Assembly (NCBI GenBank): GCA_964503685.1
Contig: CAZDAW010000087.1
Location: 1-15,348, forward strand
DNA from: CAZDAW01 sp964503685
GTDB taxonomy: Bacteria; Chloroflexota; Anaerolineae; Anaerolineales; Anaerolineaceae
Reading direction: 5' to 3'
Length of the DNA stretch: 15,348 nt
The notes beneath the pieces were generated by a model. That model ran no database searches. It saw nothing but the letters and a program-made list of their open reading frames with translations, and was not told the origin of the DNA. Positions 14,348 through 15,348 of this stretch are shown one piece after another. How positions within the stretch are numbered: position 1 is the first letter of the stretch; each line of letters opens with the position of its first letter. The position numbers and the translations under genes are program-made.

Positions 14348-15274
14348 CTAATGAATCAACTCGTAAATTTTCTGGCCGATTTTTGCCGGCCAGATTGAGA
14401 CCGTTTTCCACAGGTTCATAAAGAACTGCCTGACGACGCCGATCACACTCTGGGCGGTATCTGGCAGGTAAAAGTAAACTGCGACCAGAGCGAGAACCAG
14501 CAGGATGACGGCGATCAGGATGATGATCCTGCCCCGCCTGGATAAGGGCTTCCTGATTTTCTCCTTTCGCTCGCGCCGGGCAACTGCCGCAAAGATAATG
14601 CTCAACAGGTATAGGGCAAATAATGGGAGCATCATCAAGCCCATGTTGACCGGGTCGGCGGTGGGGGTGATGAGGGCCGCCATGACCGCTGACGCCAGAA
14701 TGGCGACGCGCCATTGCTTGATCAGGATTTTAGCCGAGATGATTTTGAGGCGGGCAAGGACATACATCACGACGGGGATTTCGAAACTGACCCCGACCCA
14801 GAACATCAAATTGGTGATGAAGGAGAAGTAATTGTTGGGGCGCGGGTTGGTGGTGATGCCCATGAAGTTGAGCAGGAAGGGCAGGGCGGTGGGCAGCATG
14901 AAAAAGTAGGCGAACGCCACGCCGCCGGCGAAGAAGAAGGTCACCGAGGGGATGACCATCCAGATCCATTTTTTTTCATCCGGGTTCAGGCCGGGCATGA
15001 CGAAGGCGAGGATCTCATAGAGGATGATGGGCAGCGCCAGAATCACCCCGCTGAGGAGCGAGATCTTCATGAATGACGAAATGTTTTCGGTCACGTCGAT
15101 GGCTGACAGGACGCTCAACCCGCCGATCGGTTTTGCCAGAAAGTCGGCCAGTTGCTGGCAGAAGGCAAAACTGGCCATTGTTGTCACTGCCAGGGCAATG
15201 ACGCTGACGAGCAGGCGCTGGCGTAATTCGGTGATGTGCGACAGGATGGATTCTTTGGGTAAATTGTCTTCCAT
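14348..15274 (-). CDS. tatC: Twin-arginine translocase receptor subunit TatC with extra C-terminal TM helix
   Basis: TatC recognises the SRRxFLK signal at the membrane. HITELRQRL (13-21) is the conserved N-terminal signal-binding motif. VMPGLNPDEKK (92-102) matches the first periplasmic/cytoplasmic loop pattern, FEIPVV (164-169) carries the conserved TM glutamate, and ALITPTADPVNM (200-211) matches the TPPDxxSQ region. Six core TM helices end near residue 231. Unusually, after a basic loop (RRERKEKIRKPLSRRGR) there is a seventh hydrophobic segment (about 250-270) and a tail to 308, so it is about 50-60 residues longer than the common 240-260. It is the first gene of the minus-strand tat set. 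A ribosome site is not obvious at the ATG. Confidence 0.95.
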   Translation of the reverse strand: MEDNLPKESILSHITELRQRLLVSVIALAVTTMASFAFCQQLADFLAKPIGGLSVLSAIDVTENISSFMKISLLSGVILALPIILYEILAFVMPGLNPDEKKWIWMVIPSVTFFFAGGVAFAYFFMLPTALPFLLNFMGITTNPRPNNYFSFITNLMFWVGVSFEIPVVMYVLARLKIISAKILIKQWRVAILASAVMAALITPTADPVNMGLMMLPLFALYLLSIIFAAVARRERKEKIRKPLSRRGRIIILIAVILLVLALVAVYFYLPDTAQSVIGVVRQFFMNLWKTVSIWPAKIGQKIYELIH

Positions 15275-15307
15275 AGGGTTATGCTTTATTCTGTAAAGGT
15301 GTGCACT

Positions 15308-15336
15308 ATTGTATCAGCATGTCACGCGTTGGACAA
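15308..15336 (-). promoter_or_regulatory. Candidate sigma-70-type promoter for the tat operon
   Basis: Read on the minus strand, TTGTCC (15331-15336) and TACAAT (15308-15313) are separated by exactly 17 bases, and the -10 is five of six to consensus. It lies 34 bases upstream of the tatC ATG, so the leader would be short. Confidence 0.55.
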
Positions 15337-15348
15337 GGAGAGCGTGTG

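Noticed and set aside
1..15348. CRISPR array, tRNA, rRNA, insertion sequence or phage genes
   Set aside because: No regularly spaced repeats, no cloverleaf-like segment and no transposase or phage motif were seen on either strand.

Overview
The window reads as a chromosomal segment of an anaerobic or facultative environmental bacterium, most plausibly a Chloroflexota (Anaerolineae-like) organism. This assignment rests on gene style only: a very large MalT/LuxR-type ATP-dependent regulator, a TatA with the FGVGR-type hinge, a split tatC-tatA-tatB-like operon, and a secreted flavoprotein paired with a multihaem cytochrome. There is no rRNA or marker gene to fix the taxonomy. No tRNA, CRISPR array, transposase or phage gene was seen.

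Layout. Positions 1-2465 hold a methyl-accepting chemotaxis protein (+). A strong bidirectional terminator separates it from two minus-strand genes: a membrane-anchored alpha/beta hydrolase of the proline-iminopeptidase type (2619-3905) and an orphan six-TM PAS histidine kinase (4058-5812). Divergent from the kinase is a membrane-anchored rhodanese (6119-6658). Next comes an unrecognised acidic helical protein (body 7096-8103). Its apparent true start at 6977 lies in another frame, so the gene is broken by a -1 shift at a G5 run, or the sequence has an error there.

The second half looks like one functional unit. A 922-residue MalT-type regulator (8135-10903, minus) is divergent from a two-gene plus-strand operon. 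That operon encodes a Tat-exported, probably lipid-anchored FAD flavoprotein of the fumarate-reductase/ketosteroid-dehydrogenase superfamily (11177-12823) and a NapC/NrfH-like cytochrome with five CxxCH motifs (12932-13531). Facing it across a bidirectional terminator is the Tat translocase operon itself, tatC, tatA and a tatB-like gene (15274 to 13586, minus).

Working model (inference): the cytochrome takes electrons from the quinol pool and passes them to the flavoprotein outside the membrane. The flavoprotein reduces an unknown organic acceptor, the Tat genes next door export it, and the MalT-like protein senses a ligand and activates the operon. The arrangement resembles the flavoprotein plus multihaem cytochrome pairs known from Eggerthella (Cgr) and Shewanella (Urd/Fcc). 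Here the flavoprotein lacks the His motif expected of true fumarate reductases. The unit also carries unexplained cis structure: an 11-bp-period repeat upstream of a promoter, an 18-codon leader ORF ending one base before the flavoprotein start, and a perfect 15-bp inverted repeat between the two operon genes.
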